Assembly: GCF_000772935.1 (NCBI RefSeq)
Contig: NZ_JPVR01000075.1
Coordinates: 62,001-126,000 of the forward strand
From: Lysinibacillus boronitolerans JCM 21713 = 10a = NBRC 103108
GTDB lineage: Bacteria > Bacillota > Bacilli > Bacillales_A > Planococcaceae
Direction of reading: 5' to 3'
Length of the DNA stretch: 64,000 nt
This document shows, in pieces, positions 35,365-44,616 of this stretch. The notes beneath the pieces are model-generated. The model was not told the origin of the DNA, searched no databases, and saw only the letters and a list, made by a program, of their open reading frames with translations. Positions within the stretch are counted from its first letter, which is position 1. Each line of letters starts with the position of its first letter. The translations under genes and the position numbers were made by a program.

Positions 35365-35426
35365 ATTATATTTTACAAATAGCTTATTAGTAAGTTAATA
35401 GTTTATATATATATCTTACTAGTAAG
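35365..35426 (-). promoter_or_regulatory. spx-like/marR promoter with two palindromic operators
   Basis: On the minus strand a perfect TATAAT (35365-35370) sits 17 bases from TTACTA (35388-35393), a candidate -35. The -35 overlaps the first palindrome CTTATTAGTAAG (35383-35394). A second, perfect copy CTTACTAGTAAG lies at 35415-35426, centre-to-centre distance 32 bp (three helical turns). This is the expected layout for MarR autorepression. The rest of 35427-35718 is AT-rich with no gene. Confidence 0.65.
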
Positions 35427-35718
35427 CTATATATAAATCAATAGTTAATTGAAAAAATTTCTCAATCGAAATATTGTTTTTTCATTTATATTAAAATATA
35501 CGAAGATAAGCGTAAAAAGTTTCGTTTATTCAGCTTACAATGATGTAAGTTTATGTTAACCATTTAGAATATGACTTTTTAAGCTATAAAATTGGTGATG
35601 AGTTCATAGGGACTACTAGGATTCTGAGTTTACCTTGTAGGAGAGAGTTAGTTGGAGTAAAATTGTTAGTCCACTGATTATAGTATGTTTAAATGAGGCT
35701 AATTATACATCGGAGTTA

Positions 35719-35760
35719 AAAAAAAATAAAAGAGCAGCTCCATAAAATGTTGGAGCTGCC
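35719..35760 (-). terminator. Terminator of the ABC-F gene
   Basis: GCAGCTCCA-8-TGGAGCTGC stem; on the minus strand it is followed by TCTTTTATTTTTTTT. Confidence 0.88.
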
Positions 35761-35773
35761 CTTGAAATAATTA

Positions 35774-37345
35774 TTAGTCTTGGCTTTGTTGTCCAGAAGT
35801 AAACCAATCTTGTACATTCCAAACTTTTGTTACGAGTCCTTCATAGAAATCAGGTTCGTGGCTTACTAGCACAATAGTACCTTTAAATTCCTTCATGGCA
35901 CGTTTTAATTCATTTTTTGCATCTACATCTAAATGGTTTGTCGGTTCGTCGAAGAGTAGCCAGTTAGCTTCCTCCATCATTAATTTACATAAACGAACTT
36001 TAGCTTGCTCGCCACCAGATAATGAATTAAGCGGACGTGTAATATGGTCGGTTTTTAGACCTGCTCTTGCTAAAGCTGCACGTACTTGGGCTTGTTCCAT
36101 AGAAGGGAAGGCATTCCAAACATCATCAATCGGGGTGATTTTCTCTGCTTTTACTTCCTGTTCAAAATAAGAAGGATACAGGTAGTCACCACGGACTACT
36201 TTCCCGCCAAGCGCATTAATTTTACCTAACATTGTTTTTAATAATGTGGATTTACCCACACCGTTCATACCGACTAAAGCAATTTTTTCCCCTCGTTCAA
36301 TAGCGAAAGATAGTGGGGGAAGTAATGGCTTGTCTTTATCGTAACCAATAACTAAGTTCTCGGCCTCTACAACATAGCGGCTAGATGAACGGGCTTCTTT
36401 AAAACCGAATTCTGGTTTTACAGCTGTTTCTGGGCGATCTATTCGCTCTAAACGATCAAGTTGCTTAGCACGTGATTTTGCACGACCAGTAGTGGAGTAA
36501 CGTGCCTTGTTTTTGGCTATAAAATCTTCTTGCTTTTTGATGAATTCCTGTTGCTTTTCATAGGCTTCAATATGCTGACGTTTATTAATTTCAGCAAGTT
36601 CAAGGAATTTTTCGTATGTTGCAGTATAACGAGTTAACTTTGAAAATTCCAGTTGGAAGATGACATCCACTGTTTCGTTCATAAACTCTGTATCATGTGA
36701 GATTAGAAGGAAGGCATATGGATAGTTCTTTAAATAAATTTTCAACCAAGTAATATGTTCTTCGTCAAGATAGTTCGTAGGCTCATCTAGTAAAAGTACT
36801 TTTGGTTTTTCTAATAAAAGCTTAGCAAGTAGTACCTTTGTGCGTTGTCCACCAGAAAGAGCAGCTACATCACGCTCTAAGCCAATGGCATCAAGTCCAA
36901 GTCCACGTGCCACCTCTTCAATTTTCATATCTAATGAATAAAAATCTCCTGCATCTAATGCATCTTGCACTTCTGCCATTTGTTCTAAAAGTACTTCTAA
37001 TTCTTCAGGCGTTGCCTCTGCCATCTTGCCAGTAATTTCATTCAGTTCTTCTTCTTTTTTATATAATGGTAAAAAGGCATCGCGTAATACTTCACGCATG
37101 GTTCTACCAGCCGATAGGACGGTATGTTGGTCTAGATAACCATAGTGTGTACCAGGCAGCCACTCAACTTTTCCTGTATCGTGGATCGTTTGACCTGTAA
37201 TGATGCCCATTAAAGTAGACTTACCGACACCATTCGCTCCTACAAGTCCAATATGATCACCTTCCACTAAGCGAAACGATACATCTTTAAAGAGTGTACG
37301 ATCACCGAAAGAGTGACCTAAATTTTCTACTGTTAATATTGCCAT
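35774..37345 (-). CDS. ABC-F family ATPase (YkpA/YbiT-like)
   Basis: A 523-residue cytoplasmic protein with two ABC ATPase domains and no membrane part. Domain 1: Walker A GANGVGKSTLMGI (about residue 37), signature LSGGQRTKVLLAKLLL, Walker B VLLLDEPTNYLD. Domain 2: Walker A GMNGVGKSTLLKTML (about 355), signature LSGGEQAKVRLCKLM, Walker B WLLFDEPTNHLD. The linker between them (about 240-300) is basic and helical with QEFIKKQEDFIAKNKARY. ABC-F proteins bind ribosomes and adjust translation or give antibiotic protection; this one resembles the housekeeping YkpA type rather than known resistance proteins. The ATG at 37345 follows GGAGGAAC. Confidence 0.9.
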   Translation of the reverse strand: MAILTVENLGHSFGDRTLFKDVSFRLVEGDHIGLVGANGVGKSTLMGIITGQTIHDTGKVEWLPGTHYGYLDQHTVLSAGRTMREVLRDAFLPLYKKEEELNEITGKMAEATPEELEVLLEQMAEVQDALDAGDFYSLDMKIEEVARGLGLDAIGLERDVAALSGGQRTKVLLAKLLLEKPKVLLLDEPTNYLDEEHITWLKIYLKNYPYAFLLISHDTEFMNETVDVIFQLEFSKLTRYTATYEKFLELAEINKRQHIEAYEKQQEFIKKQEDFIAKNKARYSTTGRAKSRAKQLDRLERIDRPETAVKPEFGFKEARSSSRYVVEAENLVIGYDKDKPLLPPLSFAIERGEKIALVGMNGVGKSTLLKTMLGKINALGGKVVRGDYLYPSYFEQEVKAEKITPIDDVWNAFPSMEQAQVRAALARAGLKTDHITRPLNSLSGGEQAKVRLCKLMMEEANWLLFDEPTNHLDVDAKNELKRAMKEFKGTIVLVSHEPDFYEGLVTKVWNVQDWFTSGQQSQD

Positions 37346-37379
37346 ATTTGTTCCTCCAACTATCTTTCTTGTTTACATT

Positions 37380-37565
37380 TTATAGTTCTGCAAGTTGCTT
37401 GTTAAGTTCGGCTAATTGTGCTTCCATATTCGCAAGACGTTGCTCTGCCTTAGCTACCTGATCATTGTGCCCAGTGGACTCCAACTTTTCTATATCACCT
37501 TGTAAATTGATATAGTCCATTTTTAACTCTCTAATTTGGTATTCAATATCACTTTTTGTTGGCAT
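37380..37565 (-). CDS. SE1832 family small coiled-coil protein
   Basis: A 61-residue, charged, fully helical protein with heptad-like spacing (YQIRELKMDYINLQGDIEKL, then AKAEQRLANMEAQLAEL). I recognise it as the SE1832 family of small Firmicute proteins of unknown function. It starts at an ATG at 37565 after AAAAGGAGTAG and ends 34 bases before the ABC-F start on the same strand, with no terminator between, so the two are probably co-transcribed. Confidence 0.75.
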   Translation of the reverse strand: MPTKSDIEYQIRELKMDYINLQGDIEKLESTGHNDQVAKAEQRLANMEAQLAELNKQLAEL

Positions 37566-37602
37566 GATGACTACTCCTTTTGAGAATGTTTTTATAGTGA
37601 AT

Positions 37603-37644
37603 GCGTGTAAAAGCGATGGAGGTTTTGCTAATCCCCCACCGCTT
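37603..37644 (-). terminator. Probable terminator of the PseG-like gene
   Basis: AAGCG-a-TGG-a-GG / CC-c-CCA-c-CGCTT stem with two mismatches; on the minus strand it is followed by TTTTAC. Moderate quality. Confidence 0.45.
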
Positions 37645-37757
37645 ATTCTTTAAAATCAATCGGGTACTTGTTGAATATACTGATGTCCCAACTTCTATAA
37701 GAGGAGTTGGAGTGAAAAATTCTTATATATTGTATCATAATCATCTTGGAAGTAGCA

Positions 37758-38804
37758 CTAAGTAGAAGCGATATTATGACGATCATAAGCAAAATCTAAG
37801 AGTAATGCTTGGAGTGTTTCATTATTACCAGCAAGATTGAGCTGTCGCTGTTTTCTCACTGCTCGTTCACTGCGGGCTTCGTGTAAAAGAAATTCCATGA
37901 CAGCATTTTGTATTTGTGATTGCTTCATTTTACGACCAAGTCCTAGATGAATAAAGCCGTTGTGCTCGCGAGGGAAGGCGTGTAAAAGCTCAGCTTCAGT
38001 TTGCGCAAGTGTAATGCATGGTACACCATAAGAGGCAATTTTATAAGGTGTATAGTTAGCATTACAAATAATGACATCTGCTTTAGGTAGTAGTTTGAGG
38101 AGTGCATTTTTATCTCGAAGAATGGCAGTATTGCGACGACTAAGTACCATCATTTGCAAGTCATCCGTTGCATGGCGATAGCTGTCGTCAATCATAACTG
38201 TAATTTGTAGTGGTATTTGTAGTTGAGTTAGGTGTCGAAGTGTTCGATATGTTAAATTATGCTCGTCCCCATCCTCAAAAGCGACAACGATATGAGGCGG
38301 ATTTTCAGGTGTTTTACTATCAGGTATATTATCGAAATGTTGATAGGCATCTGGAAGAGCAAAAACAAAGCTTCCACCAATATAATGCGATGGTAAATAA
38401 TCTTTCACTTCTTGATAGAGTGCTAGTAGTACACAATCACAGGCTTGGCCACCTTCACCAAAATCGTCAAAATGAATAATTGTTTTGCAGAAAGGTCGTA
38501 ATTCTTCTACTTGCCAACTTTCAGAATTTCGCCCATCTCTAACAATTAAATCAGGTTGAAGCCCTTTGATTTGCTTAGGTAATTCGTTAAAGTGATCAAA
38601 TAGAATAGGAGAAACTCCTTCATTCATTAAAATTTGGATTCCGTCATTTGAAGGAGTCTTTACAAAGATAAAAACCTTCTCATTCGAAAGTAGTTTAGCT
38701 AATGTTGAAACCCGTTCAAAAGGATACAGCCCTTTATCAATACAGCTTTCAATAATGAAAACAATCGTTTTTTTCGGTTCAATTGCGTGTGTTTCGTTTT
38801 GCAA
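37758..38804 (-). CDS. PseG/SpsG-like nucleotide-sugar glycosyltransferase or hydrolase
   Basis: A 348-residue protein resembling the PseG/SpsG group (GT-B fold), which acts on UDP- or CMP-linked sugars in surface-glycan or spore-coat polysaccharide synthesis. Supporting segments: LQPDLIVRDGRNSE, KTIIHFDDFGEGG, the second-domain start PPHIVVAFEDGDEHN, KADVIICNANYTPYKIASYG and VPCITLAQTEAELLHAF, the last two forming the usual nucleotide-sugar pocket. No partner sugar-biosynthesis genes are adjacent, so the role is inferred only from fold. The start is a TTG at 38804 eight bases after AAAGGATGGG; no ATG is available nearby. Confidence 0.7.
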   Translation of the reverse strand: MQNETHAIEPKKTIVFIIESCIDKGLYPFERVSTLAKLLSNEKVFIFVKTPSNDGIQILMNEGVSPILFDHFNELPKQIKGLQPDLIVRDGRNSESWQVEELRPFCKTIIHFDDFGEGGQACDCVLLALYQEVKDYLPSHYIGGSFVFALPDAYQHFDNIPDSKTPENPPHIVVAFEDGDEHNLTYRTLRHLTQLQIPLQITVMIDDSYRHATDDLQMMVLSRRNTAILRDKNALLKLLPKADVIICNANYTPYKIASYGVPCITLAQTEAELLHAFPREHNGFIHLGLGRKMKQSQIQNAVMEFLLHEARSERAVRKQRQLNLAGNNETLQALLLDFAYDRHNIAST

Positions 38805-39050
38805 ATGTATCCCATCCTTTCCTCTGTCTCTTTAAATTATGGCGAAGAAAGAGCAAGTATGTGTAAAATTTAGGATTTGATCATGAATGTCTCTAGAGGA
38901 ATCCTCTAAAATAGCTATCTTTAATCTGTTTTAATCATTAAAGAAATGGCCGATATAGATAGTAAGGCCAATGGTAGGAATGATACATAACAACTGGAAG
39001 GTCTTTATCTTGATTTAGAAAAATCCCTCTGCACAAGGAGAGACGATAGC

Positions 39051-39161
39051 ATGTTTTTGTTTAATTCCAATGTGTCAGGATACAGCCTACGTAGGGTATC
39101 GCGGATTTGGAAGACGAGCTTGTGGTGTGAATTCGGAAAAATCTGGATGCTGTTAGCGTGA
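39051..39161 (+). CDS. Candidate 36-residue protein in the 38.8-39.2 kb gap
   Basis: A short frame not overlapping any other gene. The ATG at 39051 follows AAGGAGAGA with 7 to 10 bases spacing, and 36 codons follow before TGA. The product is aromatic and basic (GYSLRRVSRIWKTSLWCEFG, ending KIWMLLA), and its DNA is visibly GC-richer than the neighbouring intergenic sequence. It contains the palindrome CCTACGTAGG within GATAC/GTATC, so it could instead be a structured element that happens to be open. No family is recognised. The remaining part of the gap (38805-39050) holds nothing else I can name. Confidence 0.35.
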   Translation: MFLFNSNVSGYSLRRVSRIWKTSLWCEFGKIWMLLA

Positions 39162-39206
39162 GGCGTCATTGATACACTATCAATATGTAGAAGGATGGGA
39201 GAAAAA

Positions 39207-40037
39207 ATGAGTATGCGTGCAGCGATTGTTGTAGGGGCGACTGGTTTAACCGGCACCGCTCTAGTTGAACAATTATGTGAAAATGATGAGTATATTTCAG
39301 TAACAGTTATTGCACGAAGAGGGCTAACTTTTACGCATCCGAAGTTAGAAGTGAAAATTCGTGATTTTGATAGAATAGAAGAAAACGATATAGGATTTGC
39401 TCACGAGTTGTATTGTTGCTTAGGTACAACCATTAAAAAGGCAGGCTCTCGTGAAATGTTTGAAAAGGTAGATTTTGAATACCCATTAGCAATTGCCTCT
39501 TTAGCAAAAAAACGAGGAATCCCTCATTTTCTTGTGATTACGGCAATGGGAGCTAATGAGAATTCTCCATTTTACTATAATCGAGTTAAAGGCAAACTTG
39601 AGCATGATTTACAGGAACTAGGCTTACAAAGACTTTCCATTATTCGTCCCTCACTCTTAGTAGGGAACCGAGGAGAATTTCGATTAGGAGAAAAGGCAGG
39701 AGAAAAATTATTAAAGCTTGCACAGCCTTTATTAATTGGACCTTTAAAGCGTTCTAGAGCAATCGAAGCTACACAAGTGGCAAAGGCTATGATTATCATT
39801 GCCCTATATGGTAAACAGCAGCCAGTCACTATTTATCCATCAGATGAGTTAGCAACATTAGAGTATCCAGAAGTATCAGAAGAGGACATTTCAAGAGAGA
39901 TATTATTTAATTGGGATAAGCTGAATGAAGGCGAGAAAGTAAATCGTGAGGTTGTTATTAATCGAGATAAATATAAGCTTGAGGAAACGGTCATTGATAA
40001 GGAAGTCCATTTCAGACATCATGATCAGGATAATTAA
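39207..40037 (+). CDS. NAD(P)-binding oxidoreductase (atypical SDR, HTATIP2-like)
   Basis: A 276-residue protein of the atypical short-chain dehydrogenase/NAD(P)H-binding group. The dinucleotide-binding motif VVGATGLTGTALVEQL is right at the N-terminus. LYCCLGTTIKKAGSREMFEKV, split here as LYCCLGTTIKKAG and SREMFEKVDFEYPL, and FLVITAMGANENSPFYYNRV with the Tyr of the active region follow, then LSIIRPSLLVGNR. The group resembles HTATIP2-like and YwnB-like proteins; the substrate is unknown. The frame opens at 39195 but that ATG lies within the GGATGGGAG ribosome site; the ATG at 39207 is preferred, with 39213 also possible. Confidence 0.8.
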   Translation: MSMRAAIVVGATGLTGTALVEQLCENDEYISVTVIARRGLTFTHPKLEVKIRDFDRIEENDIGFAHELYCCLGTTIKKAGSREMFEKVDFEYPLAIASLAKKRGIPHFLVITAMGANENSPFYYNRVKGKLEHDLQELGLQRLSIIRPSLLVGNRGEFRLGEKAGEKLLKLAQPLLIGPLKRSRAIEATQVAKAMIIIALYGKQQPVTIYPSDELATLEYPEVSEEDISREILFNWDKLNEGEKVNREVVINRDKYKLEETVIDKEVHFRHHDQDN

Positions 40038-40162
40038 TTTAGGGAATAATTTTATCGTTCCGTCTAAAGGCTGAATTTATATCTAAAGTCATGACAATCC
40101 TTTCCGAGCCACTTTTCATTTGTTACAATATTATTGTAGAAGATGAATGTGGAGGCATAGTA

Positions 40163-40720
40163 ATGATGAAAATTTTACTCGTAGATGGCACGATGTTTGG
40201 TCGTAAAACTGGTGCTATTTTAGAGCAAGTGGAGCAATATATTAAAGAATTAGATGCTAGTTTCGAGTTAGAAATGATGCATTTTAGTCAATATAAGCAT
40301 CAAATTGTGGATGGTTCTCCATTAAATGATGATATGAAAAAAATGATTCAACAATTTGAGGAGGCAGACGCTTACATTATTGCAACGCCTATTTTCCAAG
40401 CGTCTATTCCAGGTGTTTTGAAAAATGCCTTTGACTTCTTACACCCTAAAACAATGCGCTATAAGCCTGTATCCATTGTTGCAAATGGAGGCACATACCA
40501 GCATCATCTTGTAGTCGAAAATCAATTAAAGCCTATTTTAGACTACTTCCGAGCGCTTGTTACGCCAAATTATGTGTATACACATACATCACATTTTGAT
40601 GCAAACAATAATATTGTAGATGCAGACGTTCATAGCCGTTTACGTGAATTAGCACGGGTATTTGTTCAGTACTGTGAAATGAGCAAGAATTTGCCGAAGG
40701 AAACAATTGATCAACATTAA
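40163..40720 (+). CDS. NADPH-dependent FMN reductase family protein
   Basis: A 185-residue flavodoxin-fold protein of the NADPH-dependent FMN reductase family. Typical elements are KILLVDGTMFGRKTGAILEQ at the N-terminus (phosphate loop region), EEADAYIIATPIFQASIPGV and LKNAFDFLHPKTMRYKPVSI for the flavin-binding strands, followed by VANGGTYQHH. It probably reduces FMN or a quinone/sulfonate-linked flavin system with NADPH. The upstream reading frame is longer (from 40091), but GGAGG at 40151-40155 points to the ATG at 40163, or possibly 40166. Confidence 0.83.
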   Translation: MMKILLVDGTMFGRKTGAILEQVEQYIKELDASFELEMMHFSQYKHQIVDGSPLNDDMKKMIQQFEEADAYIIATPIFQASIPGVLKNAFDFLHPKTMRYKPVSIVANGGTYQHHLVVENQLKPILDYFRALVTPNYVYTHTSHFDANNNIVDADVHSRLRELARVFVQYCEMSKNLPKETIDQH

Positions 40721-40725
40721 GATAG

Positions 40726-40769
40726 CCCTTGTACGGTGGTAAGAAATCACTGTGCAGGGGATTTTTCTT
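40726..40769 (+). terminator. Terminator between the flavin reductase and helicase genes
   Basis: CCCTTGTACGGTG-9-CACTGTGCAGGGG, 13 paired positions with three G-T pairs, then ATTTTTC. It separates the helicase pair from upstream transcription. A weak promoter (TTGTAA, 17 bases, GATAAA) may follow at about 40770-40798. Confidence 0.8.
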
Positions 40770-40832
40770 TGTAAGTATTGTTTTAGGATGTGATAAAATA
40801 AAACTTTAGTGACACAGGAAGGAGGGCTGCTC

Positions 40833-43800
40833 ATGCAGGACATCGCTTTACTAGAAAAACAACGCTGTAATCTTATTTTGACCAATAAGGCGAAGGAAGC
40901 GGTAGAGGAATGCTCAGCAAACGAGCATGCCTTTTTTGCGTTACAAAGATCCTTTACTGTCTATATTGAAAAACGAAAAGCAAAAACAGTTGGTGAAACC
41001 TTTTTATCCATCTATTTTAATGCGGAGGACAACGAAAAATTATCCGATCTTCTTGCTGAGAAAACGGTCATTATGGATTGTGTGCTAAAGGTGGAAGGTT
41101 TGCTGGCAACCAATATACGATTTGTCCATATGCGTGGACCTATTAACACAAACCGTCGCCTAGCAGCCGCATTACAATTTGTGACGAAGCCTAATAATGG
41201 AGCTGGTATTCCACTTGAGCTGCACAGCAAAATAAGACAGCTACCGATTGCAGAAGAACGTACAGAGTATGTAAAAAAACGTATAGCCAGCTGGGAAGGC
41301 TATCTAAAGATACAAGAACAAGACGCGACAATTGATGATATTCATACAGAATTTAAGCAAAGCTATTTCAATGAAGACTTTACACGCTTAACCATTGTAT
41401 GCCCCTACATAAAGAGTAAAGAGTGGAAAAAGCTAGAGGGTTTAAGTGTTAGCATTCAAGGAGTTCGTGGCGAAATTGGGCAGATTTTAAAGGCGAATGC
41501 AGGAAAGCAAACGGTTGAAATTGATTTAAAACCTTTCGTACAGGATTTAGCTCGCAGAGATCAGCTGAATCTTCGTACAAAACAAGCGAGCTTCAGTAAT
41601 TTTGCAACATTAAGCCAAATTCGACGACTACGTAATGGTTTTACAAAGCTAGAAAAGGGTGAGGCAGTAAACCCTAATTTAGAAACAATACTGTTTGAGC
41701 GGCGTCCTACAGTTCGCGCATCCAAGCTACGCGAAGATATTGAGTTTCATAATAATTTAAATGAATATCAACGACGAGCCGTTTTAGGTGCATTATCCGT
41801 TGAGGATTTGTATGTCATTCAGGGTCCACCTGGTACGGGGAAAACAACTGTCATTTCAGAGATTTGTCAGCAAAATGTTAAAGCAGGCTTAAAAACACTT
41901 GTTGCCTCACAGTCTAATTTAGCTGTAGATAATGCATTAGGACGCTTACTGTCCAATCAAGAAATTCGAATTTTACGCTATGGTAGAACGGAGAGTATTG
42001 AGGAAGAGGGTAAAAAATTTATAGAGGAAAATGTTGCACTGCAGTGGCGTGAGCAGACACTTGCTGCGATTGAAGAAGCAATTACAATATTTCCAGAACG
42101 TCAGCAAGAGCTAGAAGCAAATCTTGTAAAAGCAAAGGATGAGCAAGAGAAATTAGAGCAATGGCTAGAGCAATTAACACAGGAAATTGCTGCAAAAGAG
42201 CAAGCAGCTATTGAAGAACCCATTCTACAGCAGGAGATTCAAGCATTAAAAAAAGAATTGAAGGCTGCTAAAACAGAGCAACAAACATGTGAAGCTCAAA
42301 AAGAGCATTATGTAAAACAGCTCGCACAAATTGAGCCAATTGTACAGCAGCTTGAACAGACACTTGCTGATTACCCTTCAGTTGAGCAATTACAAAGTAC
42401 GATTCAGGAAACTACTGAAAAAGTAAAACATCTAGAGGCTGCTGCTCAATATAAAGAACTACAAGAGCAAAAGCACCAGTTAACACAGCAATTTGAAGAG
42501 ATACAGCAGAAATATGAAATCGAAAGCAATCGTCTCGTTATCATGAAGGAAGCGCAAAAATATATATATACCTTAACCTCATTTGAGCTTATCCAGCGTT
42601 TTTTACAACATTATCAAATTCGTCCTTCTCATGTACTTTCGCAGCAAATTGGTCGCTTGCAGCATTTAGAAGATGCTAAGGATTTAGAGGCATGGTCAAC
42701 AATTAATGCTCGTTTACAAAAAGCAATTGTGAAGCTAGAGGCTTTGGTTACGCATGAAGTCAAGGAGCGTGCCCTTGCTAAAAGTAGACTACAACCAGTA
42801 CAACCGTTTTCTTTGCAAAACCTTACTGGTGTATTCGCACAGTTAAACACGGCTTTTCAAGATGGTCAAGCACCAGCAACTGATGTTATTGAAAGTTATT
42901 TGCTCGGGCTATATATGCGTCGTGATTTTGTTTGGCAAAAGGGAATAGCACTAAAGCAACAGCAAGACCATAAAGATCAGGAATACGAAACTTTTCGTAA
43001 AAATCTAGTAACTTTAATTCATCAGGAGTGTGCAATAACTAGTTTTGATGTGCAAAGTTACCAGCGGCAGCTCCAACCCTTTATACAACATACTGAACGG
43101 TTACAACAACTGGCAAACGCCTTTCAGATTACTGAAGAACCAGAAGAATCTGTAGAATATTTAAAAATTCTTGCCTCACAAGCTAGAGAGTCTCTTCAAC
43201 AAGCAAAGCAGCAGCTTGAGGCAGTGGAACAGGCTAAAGTACAACTTGTTCCTAAACAAGCCTCTTTACAGACTATCCAAACAAACTTGCAGGAAGTAGA
43301 GCAGCAGCTAACGCAGATGGAAGAACAGATAAAAGACATTAATATAGCTGGATTGAAGAAAGAAAAGCAATTAGCTTCCTATACAAAGCTTTTACAATCT
43401 ACGCCAGAACGAACGGCAGAAGAGGTGAAGGAAGCTATACAAACTGCAAACCAAGCAATTAAAGCATTACAACGTCAGGAAAAACAGCTACCACTTCGTA
43501 AAAAACTACAAGAACAATGGCGTGAAAAACTACAAAACGCAACAGAGTATGATTTAGATGAAATTCGAAAATTATATGTGCGTCATGCGAACGTTATTGG
43601 AACAACATGCGTAGCCTCTGCTAGTAAGGAGTTTATGGAAAACTATCCAACCTTTGATGTGGTTATTATTGATGAAGTTTCAAAGGCAACACCCCCAGAA
43701 TTACTTTTACCAATGCTGAAGGGGAAGAAAGTTATATTAGTAGGTGATCATCATCAGCTACCACCATTGCTTGGGGATGATACACTAGAGGAAACATTAA

Positions 43801-44615
43801 AGGCAATGCTTGAAGAAAATCCAAACTTTGAGGGTGCACAGGAATTAAAAAATCTGTTGCGTGAATCTCTATTTGAGCGCTTATTTAATAATTTGCCACC
43901 AACACATAAGCAAATGCTAGCACTGCAATACCGCATGCATGAGAAGATTATGCAAAGTATCACACCATTTTATGCGAAAGAGGAAAATGGCTTGCAATGT
44001 GGCTTACCAGATTCGGATGCAGCAAGAGATCATGGCTTAGAGGGGCAATTTATAAAACGTGATGACCATTTACTATGGATTGATATTCCAACAGAAAAAC
44101 CTTATTTAGAGGAGCAAGTAAAAGGTGGAACGAGTCGTTATAATGAAGGTGAATTACTAACAATTAGACGTATTTTGCTGGATCTCAATGAAGCGGTGAA
44201 GGCGGCAAAAGAAGCAGGGCGTATGCCACAGGATGCTCAAAAAAGCGTTGGTGTCATCAGTTTCTACGGTGAGCAGGTAAAGAAAATTAATCGCCTTCTT
44301 CAGCAGGAATTACAGCTACCACACCTGCAATTTAGAACAGGGACTGTTGATAAATTCCAAGGAATGGAAATGGATGTCGTTTTAGTGAGTATGGTTCGTA
44401 ATACACCTAAAGGCGGGGATATTGGTTTTGCCAGAGATTATCGTCGTTTAAATGTCGCGCTATCTCGTGCTCGTGAGTTACTACTGCTTGTTGGAAGTGC
44501 AGAAATGTTTGCAAAACGTGCAAAACATCAAGATACAAGAGAGATGTATGCAAATTTATTAAAGACAGTAAAATCCTACGATGGCTTGCGTAATCATGAA
44601 GGATTGGTGATATAG
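40833..44615 (+). CDS. Very large SF1 (Upf1/DNA2-like) helicase split by a coiled-coil insertion
   Basis: A 1260-residue ATP-dependent helicase. After an N-terminal region of about 300 residues with no recognised family, NEYQRRAVLGAL (Q motif) and Walker A IQGPPGTGKTTVISEI (about 330) begin the motor. It is interrupted at about 400-910 by a huge glutamine/glutamate-rich coiled coil (QELEANLVKAKDEQEKLEQ and many similar stretches). The motor resumes with FDVVIIDEVSKATPPELLLP (Walker B), VGDHHQLPPLLGDD, LALQYRMHEKIM, VGVISFYGEQVKKI, VDKFQGMEMDVVLVSM and RRLNVALSRARELLLLVG. All motor motifs look intact, so it should be active. The coiled coil suggests an SMC/Rad50-like spacer. The ATG at 40833 follows AAGGAGGG. 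The next gene begins one base after the stop. Confidence 0.88.
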   Translation: MQDIALLEKQRCNLILTNKAKEAVEECSANEHAFFALQRSFTVYIEKRKAKTVGETFLSIYFNAEDNEKLSDLLAEKTVIMDCVLKVEGLLATNIRFVHMRGPINTNRRLAAALQFVTKPNNGAGIPLELHSKIRQLPIAEERTEYVKKRIASWEGYLKIQEQDATIDDIHTEFKQSYFNEDFTRLTIVCPYIKSKEWKKLEGLSVSIQGVRGEIGQILKANAGKQTVEIDLKPFVQDLARRDQLNLRTKQASFSNFATLSQIRRLRNGFTKLEKGEAVNPNLETILFERRPTVRASKLREDIEFHNNLNEYQRRAVLGALSVEDLYVIQGPPGTGKTTVISEICQQNVKAGLKTLVASQSNLAVDNALGRLLSNQEIRILRYGRTESIEEEGKKFIEENVALQWREQTLAAIEEAITIFPERQQELEANLVKAKDEQEKLEQWLEQLTQEIAAKEQAAIEEPILQQEIQALKKELKAAKTEQQTCEAQKEHYVKQLAQIEPIVQQLEQTLADYPSVEQLQSTIQETTEKVKHLEAAAQYKELQEQKHQLTQQFEEIQQKYEIESNRLVIMKEAQKYIYTLTSFELIQRFLQHYQIRPSHVLSQQIGRLQHLEDAKDLEAWSTINARLQKAIVKLEALVTHEVKERALAKSRLQPVQPFSLQNLTGVFAQLNTAFQDGQAPATDVIESYLLGLYMRRDFVWQKGIALKQQQDHKDQEYETFRKNLVTLIHQECAITSFDVQSYQRQLQPFIQHTERLQQLANAFQITEEPEESVEYLKILASQARESLQQAKQQLEAVEQAKVQLVPKQASLQTIQTNLQEVEQQLTQMEEQIKDINIAGLKKEKQLASYTKLLQSTPERTAEEVKEAIQTANQAIKALQRQEKQLPLRKKLQEQWREKLQNATEYDLDEIRKLYVRHANVIGTTCVASASKEFMENYPTFDVVIIDEVSKATPPELLLPMLKGKKVILVGDHHQLPPLLGDDTLEETLKAMLEENPNFEGAQELKNLLRESLFERLFNNLPPTHKQMLALQYRMHEKIMQSITPFYAKEENGLQCGLPDSDAARDHGLEGQFIKRDDHLLWIDIPTEKPYLEEQVKGGTSRYNEGELLTIRRILLDLNEAVKAAKEAGRMPQDAQKSVGVISFYGEQVKKINRLLQQELQLPHLQFRTGTVDKFQGMEMDVVLVSMVRNTPKGGDIGFARDYRRLNVALSRARELLLLVGSAEMFAKRAKHQDTREMYANLLKTVKSYDGLRNHEGLVI

Positions 44616-44616
44616 A

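Noticed and set aside
38805-39206. Riboswitch in the 0.4 kb leader before the NAD(P)-binding protein gene
   Set aside because: Only one short palindrome is visible and no known aptamer consensus was recognised.
39005-39256. 83-codon minus-strand frame at the start of the NAD(P)-binding protein gene
   Set aside because: Starts inside the neighbouring gene and has no ribosome site; the plus-strand 36-codon frame in the same area is the better candidate.
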